A stretch of 64,000 bases of DNA from positions 17,623,133 through 17,687,132 of the forward strand of contig CM029378.1 in the NCBI GenBank assembly GCA_017165825.1, in the 5' to 3' direction. How positions within the stretch are numbered: the first letter of the stretch is position 1; every line of letters begins with the position of its first letter. A model generated the notes under the pieces. The model worked only from the letters and a program-made list of their open reading frames with translations, had not been told where the DNA came from and made no database searches. Below, piece by piece: positions 42,701 through 54,210 of this stretch. The position numbers and the translations under genes are program-made. This DNA comes from Hepsetus odoe. Lineage: Eukaryota; Chordata; Actinopteri; Characiformes; Hepsetidae.

Positions 42701-43956
42701 TTGTCTGCCATTTTTATTGTAAAATTAAAATAATTCCAATTTACGGGAAAGTTTTACACATGTATACATCGCTTTTTCCACAGGTGCAGAGAGAAACAGT
42801 ACATACATAACTTAATATTCATATAGGAGAATTTTGTTGGGGTCTGAAGTTTAGAAGAAAATATGTCTATCAAATCTGGAAACTAACACAAACACAAATT
42901 TGTACTCAAATGTATAAATTATCCAGGCCAGTCTTGCTACTCAGATCTTTCAAATGCACACCGTTCATGCACACCGTTATTAGATCAGACAGTAAACCAG
43001 AAATAAAACCAAAACTAAAGTCTCACACCTTTCCTTGGTGCCGCTTGTCTCTCAGTTGGCAGCTGCGTAAGAAACAGAAGACTTGTCTGAACGCACATAT
43101 CGTTATGCTCCTGTACAACATGTGTAATTAGTTGATTACTGGGATGATAAAGAATAATACTTCGGATAAATTTACCTTTGACTGTTGCTGCTGCTTCATG
43201 GAACGGGTCACTCTGGTAGACGGCACAGTTTCTGTGGCCTGAAATAAAAGTCATCGAGTATTACAACTGTATTGCAGAGCATTAAAAAAAAAACACAAGC
43301 TGAAGTGAAATGATTTAAGCCGTTCACCTTGGCTATGCTTGGCACAACAGGGTTCAGTGGTAGATAGCCCAGGGGCTGTGGGCGGTAGAGACCAACTTTA
43401 AATACGCCTTTCTTTTCTTTCTCCCGTTTCTCTTTTTCCTTCTGCAGCGCTTTGTTCTCTTTGAAACGTTCTAGCATCTTTTTCCTGTCTTCTGCAGCAC
43501 TGTTACCTGCCAGAAAAGGACCATTTTTTTTGCACAATTTGTACAATTGTACAAATATTTCAGCTTGCACCTTTTCAGTTTGGCACTGCAAATAATACCA
43601 AGACGTAATTTATCACTATCAGTAAAAAAATGTATCAGTTAAAATGATCATTTTGCTCAGCCCTTCCAACACAAGTATTCTGAAAGAGTACTGCGACTGA
43701 GAGGAGATGGAAAAGGGTGCTTACTTTTATCTACTTTTGCTTTGTGACTAGTCCCTTGGGCATGAACGACTGACTTCTCAAGAGTTGATACGTCCATTGA
43801 GAGCTCCAGCTCTGGGAGCTGGTCAAGGTGCCTTCGCAGGTTCTGCATCTTCTCCCTGTTCTCTTTCTGCGTTTGAGAACGTCGCCTGGACATTTTCACT
43901 CGGATCATAGAGACACTGCTGTCTCGCTTGTAAAGATGGGCAAAGCGAGAATCCAT
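36737..43956 (-). CDS. dlgap5: Disks large-associated protein 5 (HURP)
   Basis: Spindle microtubule-binding protein that stabilises kinetochore fibres in mitosis. Nineteen coding exons: 43956-43725, 43491-43328, 43238-43176, 43062-43029, 42570-42499, 42395-42303, 42218-42141, 41903-41869, 41743-41565, 41463-41269, 41163-41075, 40772-40612, 40463-40362, 40259-40025, 39147-38358, 37819-37783, 37684-37510, 37400-37354 and 36841-36737. They give 961 residues (human 846). The N-terminus MDSRFAHLYKRDSSVSMIR with SQTQKENREK matches HURP. Next come a basic block (LERFKENKALQKEKEKREK, then GVFKVGLYRP) and basic repeats in short exons. GFVFQPPSGLRTFQPTPLSP follows, then the GKAP-homology segment (RTAVGQARLLMKERF, VDDCDL, GFWDMV), GGFFRVESPVKV and the end DLIMFTPPSSK. 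A non-coding first exon ends at 45253 (AAG|GTGAGA). Exon 15 carries an Ala/Lys-rich stretch. Coding ends 179 bases from the rsph10b stop. Confidence 0.92.
37895..38114 (-). repeat. tRNA-derived SINE in a dlgap5 intron
   Basis: Reverse copy, GTGAAAGTGACTATTATTG to AGGCCACCGCTGCCCC, in the intron between the exons ending at 38358 and starting at 37819. Confidence 0.9.
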
Positions 43957-43984
43957 CCTGCAAAGGGTGAATGTGCAAAGAACT

Positions 43985-44078
43985 GAAATTTACTTTTGTC
44001 ATTGTGAACACACAGACAACCACAACACACACTGGCACCCACAGTCAGATACACACACACATATATACATACACATAC

Positions 44079-44109
<31 letters not shown>

Positions 44110-44206
44110 ACACACACAGGTTCCTGGGAGCAGTGCTGGGGACACTACCTTGCTCAAGGGTTCCTAATGGGGTTATTCCCTAACCTCTAAAGCACCACTG
44201 TCCCAG
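43985..44206 (-). repeat. SINE remnant interrupted by CA/TA microsatellite
   Basis: The tail part (GTCATTGTGAACACAC) and head part (CTTGCTCAAGGGTTCC to CACCACTGTCCC) of a reverse SINE are separated by CA and TA repeats (44050-44120). It lies just upstream of the first coding exon of dlgap5. Confidence 0.7.
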
Positions 44207-44244
44207 TTTACGACTGTCAATTGTTTACATTTAAAGGAATAATG

Positions 44245-44464
44245 AGTGAAAGGCATTAGTTGTCATTGTGAACAATGAAATGCAACCCCTGCTTTTAATA
44301 CATACTGTGCAGCAGGGGGCAGCTATTGAAAGCACCCAGGGAGCAGTGACGGGGGACGGTACCTTGCTAAAGGGTACCTCAGGGCAACCTACTGGTCTGG
44401 GATTCATACCCACAATCTTCTGATCCTGGGGCCACCTCCATAATCACTAGGCCACCGCTGCCCC
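44245..44464 (-). repeat. tRNA-derived SINE in dlgap5 intron 1
   Basis: Reverse copy with tail GTTGTCATTGTGAAC, body CCTTGCTAAAGGGTACC and head CTAGGCCACCGCTGCCCC. Confidence 0.9.
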
Positions 44465-45253
44465 ACCACAAGATACTTCAAAACAACCACTGGTCTTGGT
44501 TGCGTGCGCATGTGCATATCCTGCATTTTCTAGATATGTATTAACACACAGTTAAAAGAGTGGAGAATACAGCAAAAAGGGCAAATACTAATGAGCAAAA
44601 GAACAGAAGAAAACGCACTTGATCCGTTTTATGGATCATTTGAATAAAAAGGTCTGTTAGAAGAGACGACACCTTAATGAGCATGCTGCTCTGTGAACGT
44701 CCATGTTTATAAGTTTGATCTACTGGTGCTATAATCCTGCTCTTGGTTATTATTCACAACAGTGCAACTGTTAACCTGACTTCTCATTAAATTTGAGCAC
44801 CCTGGTCAAATTCCATCGTTTGAACCACGAGCTGGTCAGTCCTGTAGACTGGAGGACCACCTAGGCTAAAAAGCAGGACTTCAGTTTAGACAGATGAGCC
44901 CTAAACCAAGGCTGTCCAGCAGAAAAACCGAAGAGGAGCATTCAGCCTGGACCAGCCCTAAAACCGGACTCGAGCTGTGTGGATAAACCAGAGGGAAAAT
45001 CCCACTGCTAGCACAAACCATAACCATTATAATGACCAGCCTTTACTAATAGCCCGGGTGTTAACATCAACATAACATATATTCCACCATTTCCTATGAA
45101 GTTCTGTTTTTTCTAAGCAGGGACTCGGTTGTTTTGGCTGGATTCTCTGCTCACTCCACGTCCTGTTCCGCATTCACCACTAAACAAAGTCAACCAAAGA
45201 GCAGGAAACGACCGCTACAAAGTCTCGTTCTTTTTAAAGTAGCTAATCTCACC

Positions 45254-45520
45254 TTAAATGTGAATCTCGACCGTGATTAAAGCCTCTCCTCGACAGATAA
45301 TAAAGTAGAACCTGTTAGAGATCTCTGATAAACAGCCTTGAGCTGCGCGGCTCCAGTTTGAAAACTTAGCCCTTTTCTCCGATTGGCTGATCGCAAACGG
45401 GAAGTCTGGCCTGATTGGTTGTTTCTGCCTAAACTTTGTACTGAAGCCCACCAGTCAAAGTGAACGTTAGGGCGGGGCTGGAGTTCTCGGCCTTGTCCAA
45501 AACCGTCCAGTGCAGCGCTG
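45254..45520 (-). promoter_or_regulatory. dlgap5 promoter region with non-coding first exon
   Basis: A good donor at 45253/45252 (AAG|GTGAGA) marks the end of a non-coding exon. Upstream is a less AT-rich stretch containing two ATTGG words in forward reading (CCAAT on the opposite strand): GATTGGCTGAT near 45380 and GATTGGTTG near 45412. CCAAT boxes, and CDE/CHR-type sites often paired with them, would fit a mitotic gene, but I make no CHR call. Confidence 0.45.
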
Positions 45521-45540
45521 CATTATTAGTGGTAGTGTGC

Positions 45541-45575
<35 letters not shown>

Positions 45576-45779
45576 TTAGCACTGTTGAAAATATTAGTTA
45601 TTATTTAAGTAATGTGAACTAAGGCATGATATTTGGTATAATAATTCTATCACATTGATGAGATTATAAGATTATAACTCTACAAAAACAAGTGTCATGT
45701 GTTTGAATGCATAATCGGAAGGTCCTTGGCCTCCTGTGCTGCAGTTTTACATGCTGAGTTTGTGTCTGGCTGGTTATGA

Positions 45780-45980
45780 AGGATGTAGTGGTGGTACTTG
45801 CCTACGGACCTCTGGATCAAGAGGTCCCAGGTTCGAATCCCACCTCTAGCACTACCACCACTGGGTCCCTGAGCAAGACCCTTAACCCTGAGTTGCTCCA
45901 GGGGGACTGTCCCTGCAATAAGGGTATGGAAGTCGCTCTGGATAAGAGCATCTGCTAAATGCCGTAAATGTAAATGTTCA
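45780..45980 (+). repeat. V-tail SINE (second SINE family)
   Basis: tRNA-like head with CCCAGGTTCGAATCCCACC (B-box-like), then CACCACTGGGTCCCTGAGCA and the conserved tail TCGCTCTGGATAAGAGCATC ending GCCGTAAATGTAAATG. The tail word is shared by several fish SINE and LINE families. Confidence 0.8.
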
Positions 45981-47001
45981 CAGCATCCCCAGCAGACCTG
46001 GGTGAATCAGGATCCTCTGCACAGACCCCAGAGCTGGTGAGGATATAAAAACAAGCTCAGCTCAGCACAAACCTCCAGACAGAAGAATGAAATGCCATTA
46101 ATCAGTGCACAATCACACACTGTGTGTGTGTGTGGGGGGGGGGGGGGGGCGCTGCTGTGTTTAAATGGGAGCTGTAAGTGTTCGGTGTTGGTTTAGGTTT
46201 GTTTAATTTGTTTAGGTGATAATCACTCAGTGTCTGGGGAATGGCCTCTTTCAGCTGATGGGGTCGAGCCAGTTTTTCTACTAATACCATTACCATGGTC
46301 TGCTCTTGTGCTCTTATTTAAAGCCGTGAAAGGTCACATTTACATTTAATTTCATTTGAATATAATTCCATTATCCAATGGTGCTCAATATAATGCAATA
46401 TTTAAAACATCCAGCAGATGATGTGCTCTAATCATACATGACTCTTTACTTATCATTTGTGTCTGACCAGCACACTGCGCAAAACATACCTATAGCGTCA
46501 TTGATTTTTCTGTTTGAGAAAATAAGGGAGGTTGAAACTTGAAGTGCTAATCTGGAATCAAGACTTGAATTCATGCCAACTCATGTAATCATGGCCTGGG
46601 ATTTTAGTTTAGTAATGAGATTAAAGCTGTAAATCAGCTTTATGGAATCAGAAGCATAACCAGGTTTAGAGACTTTCAGTTTCGGAGGAATGCATTCACG
46701 CTTTTATGTCCTGAAATGCTGACTATCGGATGCTCTCATCAGTGCCAAACACTCACCCTTAGAGGTTTGGGCCCTTAATATATCGCTGTAATGTTGATGA
46801 CAAAGTCTTAAGGTTCCTCAAAACAGCAGGAGCTGGTCAGCTACTGGTTTATGCATATACAAAAAGCAAATTTCACATCAGCCGTTTTCTGTGCCAGGAT
46901 TTTCTCGGAAAAAAAACCCCCCAACCAGCACAGATATAACACGTTCTAAGTTTTCTATTAATAATGAGCCTTCACAGTTTAATTCACATTGGCACACGGA
47001 T

Positions 47002-47240
47002 GAAGTGAAAGTGACTATCCTCGTCAATGTGAAAGCACAGCACAACACAATGAAATGCAACCTCTGCGTTTTACCCATGCACACGTGCAGCACGGGTCAG
47101 CTATTGAAAGCGCCCGGGGAGCAGTGACGGTAACGGTACCTTGCTCAAGGGTACCTCAAGGCAACCTACTGGTGAAGGAATTGAACCCGCAATCTTCCGA
47201 TCCAGGGCAACACCCTAACCACTAGGCCACCGCTGCCCCA
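47002..47240 (-). repeat. tRNA-derived SINE
   Basis: Reverse, nearly full copy (GTGAAAGTGACTATCC to AGGCCACCGCTGCCCC). Confidence 0.9.
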
Positions 47241-47930
47241 GAATGGCAGAAATAAATAAACATACTATTAAATGTACATATGTTATATATATATAGATTA
47301 TTTATAGCTCCTGTACTTGCTCCTCATTCTTTATATTTTTCTTTTTTTTCTGTACATCTACCTTTCTATATTCTCTCTGTCACCTTTATAAGAGCCCTGT
47401 AACGCCCAAATTTCCCCTTCGTGGGATAATAAAAGATTACTCTACTCTACTAAATAGTGTGTGAAACATCTCTTTCTCAGATTTATATCATTATAATTAA
47501 ACAGGGTGTTATTCACTGTGTCTTTGGGACTTATGCCCAGACTAAATTGGTCACTCCATACTGTTCCTCATTCAAAAAGCAGCAGAGACCAAAACACTGC
47601 CATGAAGGAGCAGCGCCAACATCCCGTAGGCTGGACAGGCAGATAAAAACCCCCCCAAAAAAAAGAATTCCAAGGGTCTGCTAGTTTTGTAGCAGTTTCT
47701 ACTTTATATATAAAGACTGTGAGTGGCGAGTTAAATGGCATGCTTTGATACTAAACAGGTTTACAACCTACATCAAGCCAATTTCCTTATAACATAGGTA
47801 ATATCGAATAAGTGGAGTCAAAGTGAAAAATTAAAAAGATGAGAAATAATTAAATCCAGATTTAATTAAAGTGGGTCAGTTTAATTATGGGGCTTAAAAG
47901 GAAGTAGAACAGAATGAATGGCAGATCAAA

Positions 47931-47944
47931 AAAAACAAAAAAAA

Positions 47945-47971
<27 letters not shown>
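47931..47971. repeat. A-rich tract
   Basis: Two long poly-A runs separated by single C residues. No target duplication was seen that would mark it as a retroelement tail. Confidence 0.85.
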
Positions 47972-47975
<4 letters not shown>

Positions 47976-48217
47976 CTGACTGATAAATGTTTCAATATTA
48001 TATTTATATATGTATATATACATACAAACATCAGTAAAATTTTAATTGTACAATTAATTACAACAACGTAGTCACTTTTTTATAGATTAAATAAAAAACT
48101 TAAAAAATTGCATATGAAAATTAATCTTTACAATGCAATTATTGCATTACCCTGATGCTGTCTATAAAACATGAACAGCTGACAGTTCTTAGTGTAGTTG
48201 TGTTCCTCTTGCACTCC

Positions 48218-48367
48218 TCAGTCCAAGAAGAAAATGTTATTGAACTGTGTTGCACATAGTCTTTTCACCTCCTCTGAAACACAGAAAAACAACGAAAGAT
48301 ATCATGCATGATAAAGCAAGGAACACTGCGCATGCTTTTGTTATAACTGGTATGATATATACCAGAA

Positions 48368-48411
<44 letters not shown>

Positions 48412-51400
48412 AAATAAAAAAGTAAACAATAACATACCATTTACTTCAATTAAGTTGGCATTCTTCTGGTTCAAAATGACATACAGTTCTCTCTGATCTG
48501 ATTTCTTGCCCACAACCCAGTAGTCAGTCATTGCTTTTACAATGATCTCCTCATCCTCATCAACCCTAAAAGAAATGAGCAGACAAAAGAGGGCTTGTAT
48601 TACATAAAACATGCTATTTTTTAATGTTATTTTATAATGCATCAAATAAATCATTAACCAAAGCTAAGAAATTAGATACTCTCGTGTTATATATACACAT
48701 TTATATATATATAAAAAAGACACACAGTACTGTGCAAAAGTTTTAGGCAGGTGTGAAAAAATGCTGTAAAAAAAGAATGGTGCTATTACCTTTTGCCTTC
48801 AAACCAGCATCAGTTCTTCTAGGTACACTTGCACAAAGTCAGGGATTGTGTAGGATTATAGTCGGTGTCTGATCAACCACTTTTACCAAACAGGTGCTGA
48901 TGATCATCAATGTCACACGGAGGTTGAAACACAGTCGTGTTTGGAACAACCGACCAGCCGAGTTCCTTCAAAAACTGTGTGCAAGTGTACCTAGAAGAAT
49001 TGATGCTGTTTTGAAGGCAAAGGGTGGTCACACCAAATATTGATTTGATTTAGATTTCTCTTTTGTTCATTCACTGCATTTTGTTGATTGATGAAAATAA
49101 ATGATTAACACTTCCATTTCTGAAAGCGTTCTTTGTTTACAAATTTTGCACAGTACTCTAGATATACATATAGCTAGCATATTTTGCTTTCCTCAACTAT
49201 GGTGAACCTACCTTGCAAAATCACTGTTGATGTCTCCGAGGATCTTCATGAGGTCAGGGTGGACAGAGGTGAGAGACACACTGGCTGTCTTGCGCATGTG
49301 GATAGTGCTCTTCTCAGCCAGATTCATGTGGTTGAAGTAGATGAACTTAAACTGGGGCTCTTTTTCTGGCCTAACCATTCAAATGCAAAACAAACATTTC
49401 ACACAATGAGATTCAAATCAAAAGGAAAAACTACTGTCGGATGGTATTTTAGTAACAAGTGCCCTCAAACAACTGCAAAACGCTGTCTTCACCATCAGCT
49501 ATGTGTGAAATGATCTTAGAGGAGGACACCTCCTGGCCAAACAGCCACCAGGCCAAAGCCTCAGAATGTGAAAATTCTCACATTATTAATGGAACATGAT
49601 CAAGAAAACACACACCACTGAAACACCACCAGCACTCACTTTACTTTGGTTGTAAGGTGTCCTGTTTTGTAAAATGTGTTTGGTTGAGGTAAGATTAGGA
49701 CAATCTCTTTAGATATACATCAACGATAAGATCCAGCAATTAGTGTTGCCTGACAGAACATGTAAGGCTTCTGCTCTGAGTAAATAAGATGAGCAAAAGG
49801 GGATGTTTGGCCATAATAATCAATAACCCAATAAGTTAATATATTCACTACTCATTGCATATTCATGGGATCCCATTATTTGTGCACTGAGATGATAGGT
49901 CGTTTTGGCAATCTGCAGAAACAACTTATCTAGAACATGAAGCCACAAAGAAAGTATGTTTTTCCTTAAAATTATACTCAGGAAAACATGAAATCACTAC
50001 TATTTTAAAAGCAGAAAAACAGAAGGCATACTGCACGTCTGTTTTTCTGACTACTCTGGATTCAACATTACTGTTCACAGAATGTCCTTTGAGAAAAAAA
50101 ATCTATCAAGTTTAAAACAAAAGTTTAAGGTTTTGATATCCACTAATATAACTAATACAATCTGACGTGACAGAATCGAAGACTGGAGATTTATGTTTTT
50201 ATTTCAAATACAGCCCTGCAGTATCAGATCAGAAGATTGTGGGTTCGAATCCCAGGCCAGTAGGTTGCCCTGAGGTACTCTTGTACTGTCCCTGCTCCCC
50301 GGGTGCTTTCAATAGCTGCCCCGTGCTGCACGTGTTTGAACGTGCTGAAAGTACACGGCACAACACAGTTTACCACAATAAAATTACCTCTGTATTTTAC
50401 CCACACACAAAGACGCGGCAGATTCGTACTTACCCTGATATCCTCTTGTTGATGTTGTATTGTTCACAGATATCCGACGCTAGCATGGTGAGCTGGGGGC
50501 CAACCAGAGCATCCAGTTGCTCACAGAACTCCCGAGTCAACTCAACTGATGCTGCAATTGAGAGCAGAAGGAAACTCACCATGTTATACTATAAACTGGT
50601 TCATCTCGCCGTTTCTTTCTTGAACAGTATTCTTTCAATATGCATAAATGCACAAAAGTATTTTCAAAGTACTTACCACTTATCATGAAGCACACAGCTG
50701 CACTCATTGCCTGCAAAAGGTAATGAAGTATACCTTTAATAAGCTGCAAAGGTATATCTGCGAAAAATTTACTTTTTTTTATTTTTTTATTTGTGCCTCA
50801 GCTGTGTGATGGTTTAAAATTGTTCTTAAATATCCACATCAACATAGTAACAGATCAGCCTTAATATCTTCTCAATTAAATTTTTTAATAAAAAACCAAA
50901 CAAAGAAAAAAAAAAGTAATTGTGCTTAAAGTGCATACATGTCAATGCATTAATCCTTAGAGTCCAACTACACATTATAATTTGATCTCACCTTGTAAAC
51001 TATTAAATGGAGCTCCTCATAACTTTCCTCTGTGTTCACAAATATTCTTGGAAACCTGAATTTCGCATCTGGATCTTTTAGGCTGGCTGGCCCCGTTAAA
51101 AACCTGGTTTAATATTAAACAAGAGCAAAAAGACAAGCTGAAAAATGACCTCCTGTGTACTAATAAGCAAAAGCATTAAAATCACCTGCTATTAATGTCT
51201 AGGCCCCCTTCATTTCGACAAAACACCTCAGACACATTGGAAACTGGACTGCACAAGACCTCTGAAAGTTCGCAGCGGTATCTGCCACCCAGCTGTTAAA
51301 ACTAGATTGTTCTGCAAGTCCTGCTAGTTCATAGTTGGAGTCTCCATTGTTCACGATTGTATATTTCACAGAAGCTGGATTGGACTGAAGGGGAACGGGG

Positions 51401-54164
51401 AAGCTAAATTAATACCTTTAACTCTTTGCCACGTCCCTTAAACCTAATTCCACAACATAGCAAGACAATATCCTGCAGAAAGAGGCTCCTGATATTAGGG
51501 AATACCACTGCAATGGAGGGGTGTACTTGGTCTGTAACAATTTTTAGGTAGGTGGTACATGTTAAAGTAACACCCACATAAAAAAGTGAAAGTATCTTCC
51601 GACAGTGCATCTTGGTGTCATCTCTTCACAGGAAAGCAAGACACACTCCTTGCTGTCCACGGTGTTAAAAAAAAGATCAGACCAGTTCACTTTATTCAAT
51701 AGCTCAATGGTCCATTTGTGATGCTCAGGTGCTCGTTGCTAGTGCTTTCAGCAGCACACAGGTGTCATCATCTTACTCTGACTAATCTGTAACTATCAGA
51801 CCCATATGCAGCATGTAGAAAATATACAAGTTTTTAGACTTTTAAATTTAATATAACAAATATACATCAATTTTACCTATCAATAGATCAACACAACAAA
51901 TGAGACGTGACACTGCTAACCTGTAATCACCTACGCCTGTAGAGGAAATGTTCTATCAGCTGAGTGTATGTTTGACTCACTAACCATCATGCTACATTAT
52001 CCTTACAACTACACTCAGGAGTCGACTTTGGCCTTTAGCAAGTAAGGTCCTCTTTCCTCAGTCACACCTGACACCTTGGAATTGTATGTAAGGTTTGTTC
52101 TTATGGTGTTTCTCAACTGCACACAATAATAAATCACTAAGGACACAATAAACCAACTTGCAGTCTAACTATGAAATAAAGAAGATTTCCCTCATATGTA
52201 ACTTCTCAGCCATGTTTAGTCCTTGACGTTTCCTTCATCAGTGGAAACTAATAGCTCACCAATAAGCAACTTACACTCATACATTCTGTATTTGCCTCTA
52301 GCTCCAGCAGTACCAGGGCTTAACTAATAAAGCGAACTTAAACACCATACCGTTCAGCCAATTAGCTGGATTTGAGGTAAGGAGAAAACTCTCTCAGAAA
52401 AGTTTGATTTGTGGCCAAACTGTCACTTTAATCTGGTTGGTTGAAGAGATCCAATACTCTACCATTGCCATACACTTCTCATGAAAGTAATATACAAAGG
52501 TAACACGATTATCAGTCAAGGGCAAAACACAGGGCGTTGGCAAATCCACTGATCTGTAATCCACTCTTTAAAGAATTAAAATGGAGCGCTGTTGTGTTTG
52601 GGGATTGTTGCTTGCCTGCCACTAAAGCACTTAAATTACACTTTAGCTACCTGATCACTTGAAGTCTGTGTGAGTTGGAGTTCACTGACTGAATCCAATG
52701 TCGATGACACCTCAGTCCAACACAAGCAGATTCAGGGTCAGTGCTGTTGTGAAGAGTCAGTTCAACTTACCTCCCATAATGCAACAGATTTCCTGCTACC
52801 TCCGGCCTCAGAGGAGAGTCCCTGCCTGCAAGCTGCCCAACCAAAACACATTACAATTAGAGTCCGAGGTAGTTTACGAATTAACGTTGCAGTAGAGGTG
52901 CAAAAGCATACAAATATGGGCACCCCGTTTTAAAATATCTGTAAATATTAATACAAGATTAACTCCAAAAGAGTTAAAGAAGAAACATTCCTTTAAATAA
53001 TTTTAGAATGGAAAAACAGAAAGGAGCACAATGCAGAAGTCTGGGCATCCGAAGAGATTTCAAGACTCTTAATAAACTTAACCAAGATCTCACACACCTC
53101 ACAAATTAGCAGCCATGCAATTATCCTTTGCACAAAGCAGGAAGGTAAAAGGAGATACCACAAGATTCAGTGTCATAAGTTTAAAAGAAAGAAAAAAAAA
53201 AAAAAAACAACTATTACCACCAGCCAATAGAATAATGAAGTTGAAATCAAAATTTTATCTTAAGGTCTCGACATGGCCTTCATAATCACTCAACCTTATA
53301 ATCATCAAAAATCTGTGGTTTAATCTCTAAAAGATCTCAGACTCCTCAAAAATTGTCCCAACAATCAGAAGAAGACAGTGAGGCTGTTAAGCAACCATGT
53401 TCTCTTTTTACTAAAGTTGTTAAGAGAAAGTGGAGATCAGTTTAATGTCTATTAAACCCAGAAAACTGAAAGAAGTGCTCATAGTATCAAAACAAGGTTA
53501 ACCAAAAATGACTTTCAGGAAAATTAAGCAGACTCTGCAGCAGAGGTGAACTGTTCTACTGTGCACAAATCTGACCTTCATAGAAGCATCAACAGAAGAA
53601 AACCTTTCTTGTGTCATCACAAGAATCAGTGTCATTATTTGGGAAAAATCTAGTGTAGCAATAGTGAAGTTGAAATTTTTTGGTTTGTTTTTGGACATCA
53701 TGGTCACTCAACCTTATCATCAGCGGTGGCCTAGTGGTTAGGAAGTTGGCCACAGGATCGGAAGATTGCGTGTTCAAACCCCTTACCAGTAGGTTGCCCT
53801 GAGGTACCCTTGAGCAAGGTACCATCCCAGTCACTGCTCCCCAGGCGCCTTCATAGCTGCCCCCTGCTGCTCGGGTTTTGCATGGGTTAAATGCAGAAGT
53901 CAAATTTCGTTGTGGTTCACTGTGTGCTGTGCCGTGACCTCGCAATGACAAGAATAGTCACTTTCATCTTTTTCTTTTTTCTTCATCATCATTAAAAAAG
54001 CACAGCACACAGTGGAACACCACAAAATTGGACCTCTGCTTTTTACCCATACACACACATGTGCAGCAGGGGGCAGCTACTGAAAGCGCCCGGTGAGCAG
54101 CGACGGGGAAGGTACCATGCTAAAGAATAGCTTAAGGCAACCCACTGGTCTGGAATTACACGTG

Positions 54165-54210
<46 letters not shown>

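Larger units (their letters stand above)
45521..48217. other. Intergenic region between dlgap5 and ccz1, repeats only
   Basis: Holds a TA/TG microsatellite (45540-45577), one V-tail SINE, a G run near 46133, one main-family SINE, an A-rich tract (47931-47971) and otherwise AT-rich sequence. No coding segment or RNA gene was recognised. Confidence 0.5.

Noticed and set aside
50167..50688. 173-codon plus-strand frame
   Set aside because: It is composed of a SINE and the antisense of ccz1 exons 11-12.
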